Assembly: GCA_030152275.1 (NCBI GenBank)
Contig: JASLHF010000020.1
Coordinates: forward strand, 1 to 23,307
Source of the DNA: Acinetobacter sp.
GTDB lineage: Bacteria > Pseudomonadota > Gammaproteobacteria > Pseudomonadales > Moraxellaceae
DNA: 23,307 nucleotides
Direction: 5' to 3'
Shown: in pieces, positions 15,099-23,151 of the stretch
How the letters are laid out: each line of letters begins with the position of its first letter
How positions within the stretch are numbered: position 1 is the stretch's first letter
Notes under the pieces: generated by a model
The model's database searches: none
Told to the model about the DNA's origin: nothing
Seen by the model: the letters and a program-made list of their open reading frames with translations, nothing else
Translations under genes and position numbers: made by a program

Positions 15099-15489
15099 TC
15101 TGCGTTTTTTCTTCTTGAATCAAAACAATGGCAATGACCGATAGCATTGCCATTGCAATGTTCATCACAAAAGGGTTGAAAGCCTGCAAAAAATAAGGGG
15201 GATCAAGCCAAACAATTCATGCGCTTAGAAACAGCATCGCAAGCAAATTAAGCGCATGCAATAAGCGGCTTTTTCTGAAAATAAAAAACAGCAGCCCAAA
15301 CAAAATTTCAGCACTGCCAGATAGCTGCATTAATACTTTTGCATGATCTGCAGTGACGCCTTGAAGAGCCCAAATACGCAGTTCATCCGAAACCTGCACT
15401 AAAATTTTAGGCACTAAGCCTTAATCGATCCATAAAATGGCCAGACTGAGGTGAATGCCTAGCCAAATGTGCCGAGTTGATTTAGTCAT
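15061..15489 (-). pseudogene. DoxX-like family membrane protein, disrupted by two in-frame stops
   Basis: Read from ATG 15489 the minus strand gives MTKSTRHIWLGIHLSLAILWID, stop, GLVPKILVQVSDELRIW and so on through GSAEILFGLLFFIF, LLHALNLLAMLFLSA, stop, IVWLDPPYFLQAFNPF, then MNIAMAMLSVIAIVLIQEEKTQ, ending at 15061. The frame is unbroken apart from TAA at 15423-15421 (fits a Gln codon changed to stop in a WI-x-QGLVPK context) and TGA at 15219-15217. At about 142 codons it matches DoxX-like proteins, small four-helix membrane proteins. Its ATG overlaps the end of the DCC-family gene, so the two were an operon. A shorter product from GTG 15414 is possible but would lack both ends. Confidence 0.75.
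15126..15155. repeat. 11-bp inverted repeat in the DoxX-like remnant
   Basis: CAATGGCAATG (15126-15136) and CATTGCCATTG (15145-15155) form a perfect stem around 8 bases. It lies 27 bases beyond the stop of the convergent hydrolase gene. No T run follows, so it is not a standard terminator. It may arise from the coding repeat behind MNIAMAML. Confidence 0.5.
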
Positions 15490-15985
15490 GAATGGCATAG
15501 TCTAAAAAGTGCTGTTGATTTTCTGCTGACGGCAGCAGGCAATAATCTGTTTTACCAAATAGCTGATAGCGATTGAGTGCGACACAGCGATATAAAAAAT
15601 CACAGATGGCTTGAGGGATGATATAGCCCGCACTGAAGAGGGAGAAAGGCATTCCTCAGTGCTGCATGACTTTGAGAAGGGCGGTAGATGCGAGGTGTCG
15701 TTGCCTATTTAAAATAACCGCCATGGCGGTATAGTGCTCGGTCGGCATTTCATCATGTTTTAGAATCGCTTGCCCAATAGGCGACTGGACAGAGGCTAAT
15801 TTAAATTTTTGCTGCCGGTCATGTTGAATGAAGAATTTGGCCCAGCCATTACACAGTACGCAAATTGCATCAAATAAAATAATGTTGTGCTGCTGGATAA
15901 TCTGAGGAATATCATCTTGTATTGCTGAGTATCTTCTTTTAATTCTAAATTTGAGTATAGCCTGAGTCTGATGATGAATAATCAA
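15482..15985 (-). pseudogene. DCC-family thiol-disulfide oxidoreductase (DUF393), disrupted
   Basis: The minus strand encodes a DUF393 protein: IPQIIQQHNIILFDAICVLCNGW with the redox DxxCxxC motif, KFKLASVQSPIGQAIL, AVILNRQRHLASTALLKVMQH, then TGA (15658-15656). It then continues in the same frame with GMPFSLFSAGYIIPQAICDFLYR and VALNRYQLFGKTDYCLLP to a TAA at 15484-15482. The post-stop part matches the normal family C-terminus, so this is a nonsense mutation, not a natural end. The natural start was probably at 15922, where an ATA codon sits behind an AGAAG site; the ATG at 15985 adds an atypical N-terminus. The usual DGxC is DAIC here. Downstream it overlaps the DoxX-like gene. Confidence 0.78.
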
Positions 15986-16285
15986 TAAAATTGCGGTTTA
16001 AGTGAATCTACGGGTATCGGGTGTTTAAAAAACTGAATAAATCCCTCTCAAGATTACAAAAAGCAAGAAGTGCTGTATTTTGAATAAAAGCCAAAATTTA
16101 ACTTTATAAAAATATAAAATGATTAATTTCCAAGTATTTATATAGGGATTACCGATTGTGTTCATTCGTTAAATTGACTTTGGATTCTGCAGAAAACACG
16201 TTATGTTGTTGGTAGCGGTAAAGCGTTTTAATACAGTTTTTTTACGGTTCAAAACATTAACTTCATTTCTTTTTGGAGCTTTACA
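15986..16285. promoter_or_regulatory. katG upstream region
   Basis: About 300 AT-rich bases before katG. It must hold the katG promoter. A TTGACT hexamer occurs near 16172, but I could not pair it with a good -10 box at normal spacing, and I could not recognise a full OxyR site. The ribosome-binding site TTTGGAG is at about 16272-16278. Confidence 0.4.
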
Positions 16286-18484
16286 ATGACACAGAATTCG
16301 CAAGCATCAGGTTGCCCATTTCATAATAAGCAAGAAGGGGGGCAAACCAGCCTAGCCAGCACGAATAATGCCGATTGGTGGCCGAATGCTCTAAATCTCG
16401 ATATCCTCTCTCAGCACGATACTAAAACCAATCCTTTAGACCCAGACTTTGATTATGCAGAAGCATTTAAATCTTTGGATTTAGAAGCCGTTAAGCAAGA
16501 TTTACGTGAGTTGATTAACAGCAGCCAAGATTGGTGGCCGTCAGATTACGGCAGCTATATTGGCATGTTCGTACGTACTGCATGGCATTTGGCGGGTTCA
16601 TACCGTAAACAAGATGGACGCGGCGGCGCCAACACCGGCAACCAGCGTTTTGCGCCACTGAACAGCTGGCCGGATAACGTCAACACCGATAAAGGCCGCC
16701 GTTTACTTTGGCCAATCAAGAAAAAATACGGCAATAAACTCTCTTGGGGCGACTTAATCGTTTTGGCAGGTACCGTATCTTATGAAGTTGCAGGTTTAAA
16801 AACCTTTGGTTTTGGCGGCGGACGTTTAGATATTTGGGCACCGGAAAAAGACATTTACTGGGGTGAAGAGCGTCAGTGGCTTGCTCCAACCAAAGAGCGC
16901 TATTCCAGCGATGCAGACCGTTCATCTTTAGAAAACCCGCTGGCGGCAGTGCAAATGGGCTTGATTTACGTGAACCCTGAAGGGGTGGACGGCATTCAAG
17001 ATCCGCTGCGTACAGCGCAAGATATGCGTGTGACCTTTGACCGTATGGGGATGGATGATGCAGAAACAGTTGCCTTGACTGTTGGCGGCCATACGGTAGG
17101 TAAATCGCACGGTAACGGTAAAGCTGAACTTCTCGGTAAAGACGTTGAAGGTGCAGACGTAGAATTCCAAGGTCTAGGCTGGCATAACCCTGAAGGCACA
17201 GGCAATGGCCCGAATACCATGGTCAGCGGTCTGGAAGGCGCTTGGACGACACATCCGACTCGTTGGGATAACGAATTCCTGTACTTGCTGTTCACTTATG
17301 AGTGGCAAAAAACACTCAGCCCAGCCGGTGCAAAACAATGGGAACCTGTGAACATCAAAGAGGAAGACAAACCTGTTGATGCGCACAACCCGAATATCCG
17401 CCGTAATCCGATGATGACAGATGCCGACATGGCGCTGAAATTTGACCCTGAATACCGCAAAATCGCAGAAGATTTTTATCACAATCCGGACAAGCTGGCA
17501 GATGCCTTTGCCCGCGGCTGGTTTAAATTGACCCACCGTGATATGGGGCCCAAAACCCGTTACTTGGGTGCGGATGTTCCGGCTGAAGATTTAATCTGGC
17601 AAGATCCAATTCCTGCAGTGGATTACACCTTGTCTGATGTCGAAGTTGCTGACTTAAAAGCGAAGCTGCTGAACAGCGGCTTAAGCGCTGCAGAATTGAT
17701 TGCAACCGCATGGGACAGCGCGCGTACTTTCCGCGGTTCAGACTATCGCGGCGGTGCGAACGGTGCGCGTATTCGTCTTGCACCGCAAAAAGACTGGGTG
17801 GGCAATGAGCCTGCACGTTTAGCGAAAGTGTTGGCGAAGCTGGAAGAAATTCAAGCCGGTCTTGCGAAAAAAGTCAGCATTGCCGACTTGATCGTACTGG
17901 GCGGTACTGCTGCCGTTGAACAGGCAGCACATGCTGCAGGCGTGGATGTTAATATTCCATTCCTTGCAGGGCGTGGTGATGCGACTCAAGAACAAACAGA
18001 TGTGTATTCATTTGAAGATTTTGAGCCGAAAGCAGACGGTTTCCGTAACTTTGTGAAGCAAGACTTTGTGGTTCAGCCTGAAGAAATGATGTTAGACCGT
18101 GCACAGTTATTGGGTCTAACTGCACCTGAAATGACTGTGCTGGTTGGCGGTTTACGTGTCTTAGGCGCGAATTACGGCGGCGCGAAAGAAGGCGTATTCA
18201 CAGACCGCGTGGGCGTATTGAGCAATGATTTCTTCGTCAACTTAACTGACATGAAGTACAACTGGAAACCGACAGGCAAAAACGCATACAGCATTGTTGA
18301 CCGCGCAACAGGTGCAGAAAAATGGACTGCAACACGTGTAGATCTTGTGTTTGGTTCAAACTCTATTCTTCGTTCATATGCAGAAGTTTATGCACAAGAT
18401 GACAACAAAGAAAAATTTGTGAAAGACTTTGTTGCTGCCTGGACGAAAGTGATGAATGCAGACCGTTTTGATGTGAAAAAATAA
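16286..18484 (+). CDS. katG: Catalase-peroxidase KatG
   Basis: A 732-residue bifunctional heme catalase-peroxidase that removes hydrogen peroxide. Seen: distal heme residues Arg97, Trp100 and His101 in MFVRTAWHLAG; the Tyr228 (MGLIYVNPEG) and Met254 (FDRMGMDD) that with Trp100 form the Met-Tyr-Trp adduct needed for catalase activity; and the proximal heme ligand His269 in VGGHTVGKSHG. The second, heme-less C-terminal peroxidase-like domain is complete. Length is normal for the family and there is no signal peptide, so it is cytoplasmic. It is monocistronic, with its own promoter region and terminator. Regulation by OxyR is usual in relatives but no site was recognised. Confidence 0.97.
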   Translation: MTQNSQASGCPFHNKQEGGQTSLASTNNADWWPNALNLDILSQHDTKTNPLDPDFDYAEAFKSLDLEAVKQDLRELINSSQDWWPSDYGSYIGMFVRTAWHLAGSYRKQDGRGGANTGNQRFAPLNSWPDNVNTDKGRRLLWPIKKKYGNKLSWGDLIVLAGTVSYEVAGLKTFGFGGGRLDIWAPEKDIYWGEERQWLAPTKERYSSDADRSSLENPLAAVQMGLIYVNPEGVDGIQDPLRTAQDMRVTFDRMGMDDAETVALTVGGHTVGKSHGNGKAELLGKDVEGADVEFQGLGWHNPEGTGNGPNTMVSGLEGAWTTHPTRWDNEFLYLLFTYEWQKTLSPAGAKQWEPVNIKEEDKPVDAHNPNIRRNPMMTDADMALKFDPEYRKIAEDFYHNPDKLADAFARGWFKLTHRDMGPKTRYLGADVPAEDLIWQDPIPAVDYTLSDVEVADLKAKLLNSGLSAAELIATAWDSARTFRGSDYRGGANGARIRLAPQKDWVGNEPARLAKVLAKLEEIQAGLAKKVSIADLIVLGGTAAVEQAAHAAGVDVNIPFLAGRGDATQEQTDVYSFEDFEPKADGFRNFVKQDFVVQPEEMMLDRAQLLGLTAPEMTVLVGGLRVLGANYGGAKEGVFTDRVGVLSNDFFVNLTDMKYNWKPTGKNAYSIVDRATGAEKWTATRVDLVFGSNSILRSYAEVYAQDDNKEKFVKDFVAAWTKVMNADRFDVKK

Positions 18485-18497
18485 TTGACCTGAAATA

Positions 18498-18526
18498 GAA
18501 AAAAACCGCCCGAGGGCGGTTTTTTT
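18498..18526. terminator. Bidirectional terminator between katG and the methyltransferase gene
   Basis: CCGCC/GGCGG with a CGAG loop, extended by A-T pairs and flanked by an A run on the left and a T run on the right. It gives a hairpin plus T tract on both strands and lies between convergent genes. Confidence 0.9.
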
Positions 18527-18575
18527 AATGGGATAATGAGCTGTTTTTAATCTGTCAATTTTTAGAGGACAGCAT

Positions 18576-19202
18576 TTATTCGGGACTGTAGCGCCAAACA
18601 CTATGTAAAAAATTCTGTTCTGAATTCCACGGCGTAAGATGAATGGCGTGTTCATAGTGCTGCAGCTGAAATGCTGTACCTAAAGTATTTTGCAAGAGTT
18701 CAATGCTGTAACGCTGTACAGGCAAGCCACTGCATTTTTCAGGGCCATTTTCCGCAAAAGTAGACATGAGCAAGAGTGCATTATTCTTTAAACTGGCTTT
18801 TAACTGATGCAGATAACTCTGCTTTTGCAGGTCACTTTGCATAAAGTGAAAGACGGCACGGTCATGCCAAACATCAAAATAGTTTTTAGGTAATGATGCT
18901 TGGGCAATATCCCCCACAATCCATTGAATATGGGAGCGATCCAGCTGTTTTTGCTCTAGACGGTTTTGAGTTTGTGCCAGTGCAGTCGCAGATAAATCTA
19001 AAACATGTAAATGTACATAACCCGCTTCAATCAGTTGATCGATTAACAGAGAAGCGCCGCTGCCGACATCAATAATTTGAGCATCTGCTGCAATATTGTG
19101 AAATTTGAGATGCTCAATTGTTCTGTTATCTTGTGTTTGATACCAGCTGACTTGTTCTGAATCTTTATTTAGATATACATCTTCCCAATAATTGTTGCTC
19201 AT
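18576..19202 (-). CDS. Class I SAM-dependent methyltransferase
   Basis: A 208-residue class I methyltransferase. Seen: the SAM-binding motif I IIDVGSGASLLIDQL (43-57), an acidic motif II end in LHVLDLSATAL, a GDIAQ segment (motif III), and FDVWHDRAVFHFM. The C-terminal part has FAENGPEKCSGLPVQRYS, which I associate with small cytoplasmic methyltransferases of unknown substrate found near thiopurine- or tellurite-type enzymes. The start is supported by GAGGAC about eight bases before the ATG. It is divergent from the lipase gene. The substrate cannot be read from sequence. Confidence 0.87.
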   Translation of the reverse strand: MSNNYWEDVYLNKDSEQVSWYQTQDNRTIEHLKFHNIAADAQIIDVGSGASLLIDQLIEAGYVHLHVLDLSATALAQTQNRLEQKQLDRSHIQWIVGDIAQASLPKNYFDVWHDRAVFHFMQSDLQKQSYLHQLKASLKNNALLLMSTFAENGPEKCSGLPVQRYSIELLQNTLGTAFQLQHYEHAIHLTPWNSEQNFLHSVWRYSPE

Positions 19203-19450
19203 TTACCGTTGTCCTCTTTGACTTGCATTCAAGCACATCATGATGATTCTATATTATAGATAATAATTTTATAATCTATTTATATGTAATCTGTTCTTAT
19301 TTTTATGTGTTTATTGTCACATCGTGATGTTATTTTTATGATGAATATCCTTATGAAATAGCCGTTGAAATTACATACACTGAAGGCAAAATATAAGGTA
19401 AGTAGAATGTACTTTTTTTGATTATATTAGAAGAAGAGTAGGTGGGTACG
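19203..19450. promoter_or_regulatory. Divergent control region with two near-identical dyads
   Basis: An AT-rich region between the divergent methyltransferase and lipase genes. CACATCATGATG (19234-19245) and CACATCGTGATG (19318-19329) differ by one base. Each contains a CATC-N2-GATG dyad, and they are 84 bases apart start to start, close to eight helical turns. A TCTATA-T-TATAGA palindrome lies at about 19248-19260. Promoter boxes could not be assigned. Confidence 0.45.
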
Positions 19451-20674
19451 ATGAATAAAACGAATCATGCTTTAAAAATAATGATGGCCACTTTTGCGCT
19501 CAGCGGTATTGCGCCCCTATCGCAAGCTGAAAACAGCGCAGCACAGCCTTCTTTGGGTGTCAAAGTTGCCAGTACCAAGCCTGGGACTATTTTATCAGTG
19601 CAATCTCAAACGATTTCTTCTGATTTTCAGCATGCTGGACAGCGTTATTTGATGACTTACCGCAGCCGTGGTGTGAATGGTGAGCCGATTGTGACATCTG
19701 GGTTTATTTTATTGCCCAAAGGTCAAGCGCCAAAACAAGGCTGGCCAATATTGGCTTGGGCGCATGGGACAACAGGAGTAGCAGATACTTGCGCTCCATC
19801 AGCAGATTATCCCAATGGGCCTGTAAATGAAGCACAGCAAGTGGCCAATGCTGCATTAGATTATTGGTTAGAACAAGGCTATGCCATCGCAGCAACGGAC
19901 TATCAAGGTTTAGGTACGCCCGGTGTGCATCCGTATATGAATGTATCAAGCCAGCTGCATGCGGTTGTGGATGCTGTTCGGGCAGCACATGCCATGTTTC
20001 CGCGTCAGATGAGTAAAGAATGGATGGTGATGGGGCACAGTCAAGGCGGTGCAGCAGCTTTAGCTGTGGCAGCGTATGGGCAAAAAGATGCGCCTGAATT
20101 TAAGTTGCGAGGCGCAATTGCCTTAGCGCCAGGTGGATATCAATATGAAGGTATTGCTGAATATGCCAAAGCCAATCCTCATCCAGATACCAGTGTTGCT
20201 GCATTTTTTCCAATCGTACTGCTTGGTGCACAAGCGGCAGATCAGACCTTGGTGCCAGACCAGCTTGTTGGGGAGCAAATGAAGGATTTGCTGAATTTTG
20301 CACGTAAGCGTTGCCTGAGTGAATTACAGTCAGAACTGAAACAAGCGCCGGATTCGATCTTTAAGGCAGATGTAAATTTAGAGCCGTTATTAAGTTATTT
20401 AAAGCAGCAGTCCATTGAGCGTATGACACCTTCTGTACCTTTGGCAATTGTACAGGGAACGGCTGATCATCTGGTCGATTATCGAGGTACTTATCAATAT
20501 TATCAGCAGGTTTGCCAAGAACATAAACCCGCTGTTTATTATACCATTCCAAACGGTGATCATCGGGATGCTGTCCGCCAAAGCGCAAAATTTTCAGCAG
20601 AGTTTATGGCAGTTTTAGATCAAGGAAGAATCCCAAGCTCTTGTTCAGCCCTGCAAGATGCAAATGCTAAATAA
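19451..20674 (+). CDS. Secreted lipase/esterase-family alpha/beta-hydrolase
   Basis: A 407-residue exported alpha/beta-hydrolase resembling secretory lipases (LIP family). Residues 1-26 form a signal peptide ending in SQA. Seen: WAHGTTGVADTCAPS (oxyanion region, 103-117), YAIAATDYQGLGTPG, nucleophile Ser197 in MGHSQGG, Asp339 in VQGTADHLVDY and His371 in NGDHRDAV, a full catalytic triad. Cysteines near 114, 288, 355 and the C-terminus suggest disulfides, as expected for a periplasmic or secreted enzyme. A GTG at 19442 is in frame, but ATG 19451 has AGGTGG at good spacing. No chaperone (lipase foldase) gene is adjacent. The substrate is unknown. Confidence 0.87.
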   Translation: MNKTNHALKIMMATFALSGIAPLSQAENSAAQPSLGVKVASTKPGTILSVQSQTISSDFQHAGQRYLMTYRSRGVNGEPIVTSGFILLPKGQAPKQGWPILAWAHGTTGVADTCAPSADYPNGPVNEAQQVANAALDYWLEQGYAIAATDYQGLGTPGVHPYMNVSSQLHAVVDAVRAAHAMFPRQMSKEWMVMGHSQGGAAALAVAAYGQKDAPEFKLRGAIALAPGGYQYEGIAEYAKANPHPDTSVAAFFPIVLLGAQAADQTLVPDQLVGEQMKDLLNFARKRCLSELQSELKQAPDSIFKADVNLEPLLSYLKQQSIERMTPSVPLAIVQGTADHLVDYRGTYQYYQQVCQEHKPAVYYTIPNGDHRDAVRQSAKFSAEFMAVLDQGRIPSSCSALQDANAK

Positions 20675-20690
20675 ACTGGCATGACAGACC

Positions 20691-20720
20691 TAAAAAAAGC
20701 CGATGAAGATCGGCTTTTTT
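20691..20720. terminator. Bidirectional terminator between lipase and tetR
   Basis: AGCCGAT/ATCGGCT arms around a GAAG loop, with seven A on the left and six T on the right, so it works as a hairpin plus T tract on both strands. It sits between the convergent lipase and TetR genes. Confidence 0.9.
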
Positions 20721-20737
20721 ATATTGGGGAAAATTTT

Positions 20738-21373
20738 TCAGTCTAAATACACATCGGACTGTGCATAAACCATGAGAGCTGCCGCAATATCCGTTTCCAA
20801 TTTGTCCCACATTTGAAAATCTGGATGGATTAAAAGTGTTTGGGAGATAAAGCCATAGCAGATTCGTTGCGCATTTAAACTTTGTTGCTGTAAGTGTTCA
20901 GCGCTTTTTAAATAGGGCTGTAAAATACTTTGCCACATGTTCACCATCATCATGTAACTCTTACGGTAAATTTCAATACTGGAAATCTGTCGTTCCAATA
21001 AGAAAATTTGTGCCCATAAAAATTGCTGTGTTTTGATTTGCTCAATTTGGAAATGAATGATCTGTTGTAAAGAAGCCGATAAATCCAGAGCTGTGGATAA
21101 CTGCATCAGCGATTGTGCATAAGTTTTCATCTGTTCGGCATTGAATTTCACATGCACATGAATGGTCAGCGCAACCAAATCTTCCTTTTTGGAAAAATAC
21201 TCATAAAACGTTCCCAAGCCCACGCCAGCAAGCTCAGTGATTTCCCGAATGGTAATTTTATCTGCAGGGCGCTCATGCAAAAGCCGAACAAAACTTTCTT
21301 GCAGTGCTTCTTGCGTGAGTTTAGCGCGTGATTGGCGCGGCTTGCGCCGGACGTGTATCTCTGGATTTTTCAT
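20738..21373 (-). CDS. TetR/AcrR-family transcriptional regulator
   Basis: A 211-residue TetR-family repressor. After a basic N-terminus (RRKPRQSRAKLTQEAL) comes the helix-turn-helix ITIREITELAGVGLGTFYEYFSKKEDLV (about 40-67). The remaining helical ligand-binding domain has no recognised subtype. An upstream GTG at 21400 would add nine residues; neither start has a strong ribosome-binding site, and ATG 21373 gives the more usual N-terminus. It is divergent from the AidB-like dehydrogenase with about 90 bases between starts, so it most likely controls that gene and itself, perhaps in response to an acyl-CoA or a hydrophobic compound. That role is inference. Confidence 0.87.
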   Translation of the reverse strand: MKNPEIHVRRKPRQSRAKLTQEALQESFVRLLHERPADKITIREITELAGVGLGTFYEYFSKKEDLVALTIHVHVKFNAEQMKTYAQSLMQLSTALDLSASLQQIIHFQIEQIKTQQFLWAQIFLLERQISSIEIYRKSYMMMVNMWQSILQPYLKSAEHLQQQSLNAQRICYGFISQTLLIHPDFQMWDKLETDIAAALMVYAQSDVYLD

Positions 21374-21462
21374 AAAAACAGGCAACGAAAAGCCGAACAC
21401 CCTGCGGCGAATTATTGTCTATACTGAAATGAAATGGAGATAAGAACAAGCAGGAAATGAAA
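21374..21462. promoter_or_regulatory. Divergent tetR/aidB-like promoter region
   Basis: About 90 bases between divergent starts that must contain both promoters and the likely TetR operator. TATACT near 21419 could be a -10 box for the plus-strand gene, but no clear -35 box or palindromic operator was found. Confidence 0.4.
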
Positions 21463-23151
21463 ATGATTCAGACAGCCAAAACGCCTTCAACCCAGATATC
21501 CAATGAACCGTGGCAAACCCATCAAATCAGCAACCAATTTGATGAAAAACAAGATTACAACCTGTTTGACACTGATACTGTGCTGCACGAAATTTTGCAG
21601 CGTTACGGCAGTCAGGATCAGCCCACTTTATCCCAATTGGGGCAGATGGCCGGGTCTGCCGAATTTTATCAATATGCCGAGCTTGCCAATCGGCACACCC
21701 CAATTTTGCATGCTTTTGACGCCCGTGGACGGCGTAAAGACGTGATTGAATTTCATCCTGCATGGCATCAATGGATGGGCCTCAACCGTCAATTTAATAC
21801 GCATGCTTATCCTTTTGTTCATGCGGCATCTCATACAAAATGGATTGATTGGGCAACGCGCTTTTATCTCACAGGTCAGGTTGAATGCGGCAATTTATGT
21901 CCAAACTCGATGACCTTAGGCAGTATTCCGCTGATTCAGCGTGAACCTGAACTGTGGGTCAAAATAGGCGAAAAGCTGTTATCGACTGAATATGATGAGC
22001 GTGACTTACCCATTGCTCAGAAAAAGTCGATTTGGCTCGGCATGGGCATGACCGAAAAGCAAGGGGGGTCAGATGTGCGTGCCAATGAAACTCGTGCTAT
22101 GCCAATTGCAGAAGCAGGGCGAGGCAAAGCCTATTTACTGACAGGGCATAAATGGTTTTTCTCTGCACCGATGTGCGATGCGCATTTGGTGGTGGCAAAA
22201 ACAGAGCAAGATGGCTTGGCTTGTTTTTTTGTGCCGCGCTGGCGGGAAGATGGGACAAAAAATAATGTTCAAGTACAGCGGCTAAAAGAAAAAGTCGGCA
22301 ACCGCAGCAACTCCAGCTCTGAGGTTGAGTTTCAAGAGGCTTGGGGCATCATGATTGGGGAAGCTGGGCGCGGCATTCCCACGATTATTGAAATGGCCAA
22401 TTACACACGATTAACATGCTCTATTGGCAGCAGTGCCATGCTGCGTCAGGCTTTGGTGCAGTGCGTGGCTTATACGCGTCAGCGCAAAGCTTTTGGTAAG
22501 CACTTATCAGAGCAGCCTTTGATGCAGGCCGTATTGGCAGACTTAGCATTGGAAACCGAAGCCGCAACTCAGCTCAGCTTTTATTTGGCGCATTGTTATG
22601 AAGCGGATGATGCCTTGTCTGTAGCGTGGAAACGCATTATGACACCGGCATCCAAATTTTGGATTTGCAAGCGTGCAGTGGAGTTGGCTGGTGAAGCAAT
22701 GGAAGTCTTTGGCGGCAATGGTTATGTCGATAATGGCATCATGGCGCGCATCTTTAAAGAAGCGCCGGTGAATACTATTTGGGAAGGTTCGGGCAATGTC
22801 ATGTGCTTGGATGTGCTGCGGGCAATTGCACGTGAGCCTGAATCTATCGAAGTGCTGTTTAAAGATTTAGCGTCTACAGCGCTGGACAATGAAATCCTAA
22901 AAGCTGAACTGCAAAATCTATTTACCCTGTTCCAGCAATCCAGCGATAATTTGCAATTTATGGGGCGCAGTTTGGTCAGCCGATTGGTGATTTTAGCGCA
23001 AGCGGTTTTGCTGAAACGCCATGCGCCTGAGTTTGTATCAGACGCTTTTATATACAGCCGTTACAGTGCATTTCATGGCCGTGTGGTGGGCATGATTGAA
23101 GCTAAACAGGTGGATGTCGAGCGTTTATTGGAGCGGGCATTGCAGGCTTAA
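21463..23151 (+). CDS. AidB-like acyl-CoA dehydrogenase
   Basis: A 562-residue acyl-CoA dehydrogenase-fold flavoprotein close to E. coli AidB in layout. It has the N-terminal region with FDARGRRKDVIEFHPAWH, then GMGMTEKQGGSDVRAN (193-208), GHKWFFSAPMCDAHLV, KVGNRSNSSSEVEFQ, the flavin-domain AMEVFGGNGY, and NTIWEGSGNVMCLDVLRA with the Glu of the IWEGSGN motif. AidB-type proteins bind FAD and DNA and are linked to alkylation resistance, but many relatives are ordinary dehydrogenases, so I do not assign aidB. An ATG at 21457 lies only one base after AGGA, while ATG 21463 has it at 7-base spacing and is preferred. The divergent TetR gene is its likely regulator. Confidence 0.87.
   Translation: MIQTAKTPSTQISNEPWQTHQISNQFDEKQDYNLFDTDTVLHEILQRYGSQDQPTLSQLGQMAGSAEFYQYAELANRHTPILHAFDARGRRKDVIEFHPAWHQWMGLNRQFNTHAYPFVHAASHTKWIDWATRFYLTGQVECGNLCPNSMTLGSIPLIQREPELWVKIGEKLLSTEYDERDLPIAQKKSIWLGMGMTEKQGGSDVRANETRAMPIAEAGRGKAYLLTGHKWFFSAPMCDAHLVVAKTEQDGLACFFVPRWREDGTKNNVQVQRLKEKVGNRSNSSSEVEFQEAWGIMIGEAGRGIPTIIEMANYTRLTCSIGSSAMLRQALVQCVAYTRQRKAFGKHLSEQPLMQAVLADLALETEAATQLSFYLAHCYEADDALSVAWKRIMTPASKFWICKRAVELAGEAMEVFGGNGYVDNGIMARIFKEAPVNTIWEGSGNVMCLDVLRAIAREPESIEVLFKDLASTALDNEILKAELQNLFTLFQQSSDNLQFMGRSLVSRLVILAQAVLLKRHAPEFVSDAFIYSRYSAFHGRVVGMIEAKQVDVERLLERALQA

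Noticed and set aside
15217..15414. Short DoxX-like frame as a complete 65-residue gene starting at GTG
   Set aside because: Family-like sequence continues in the same frame on both sides of its stops, so it is the middle of a broken longer gene.
16100..16285. OxyR operator upstream of katG
   Set aside because: I looked for the spaced ATAG/CTAT pattern and found no convincing match.
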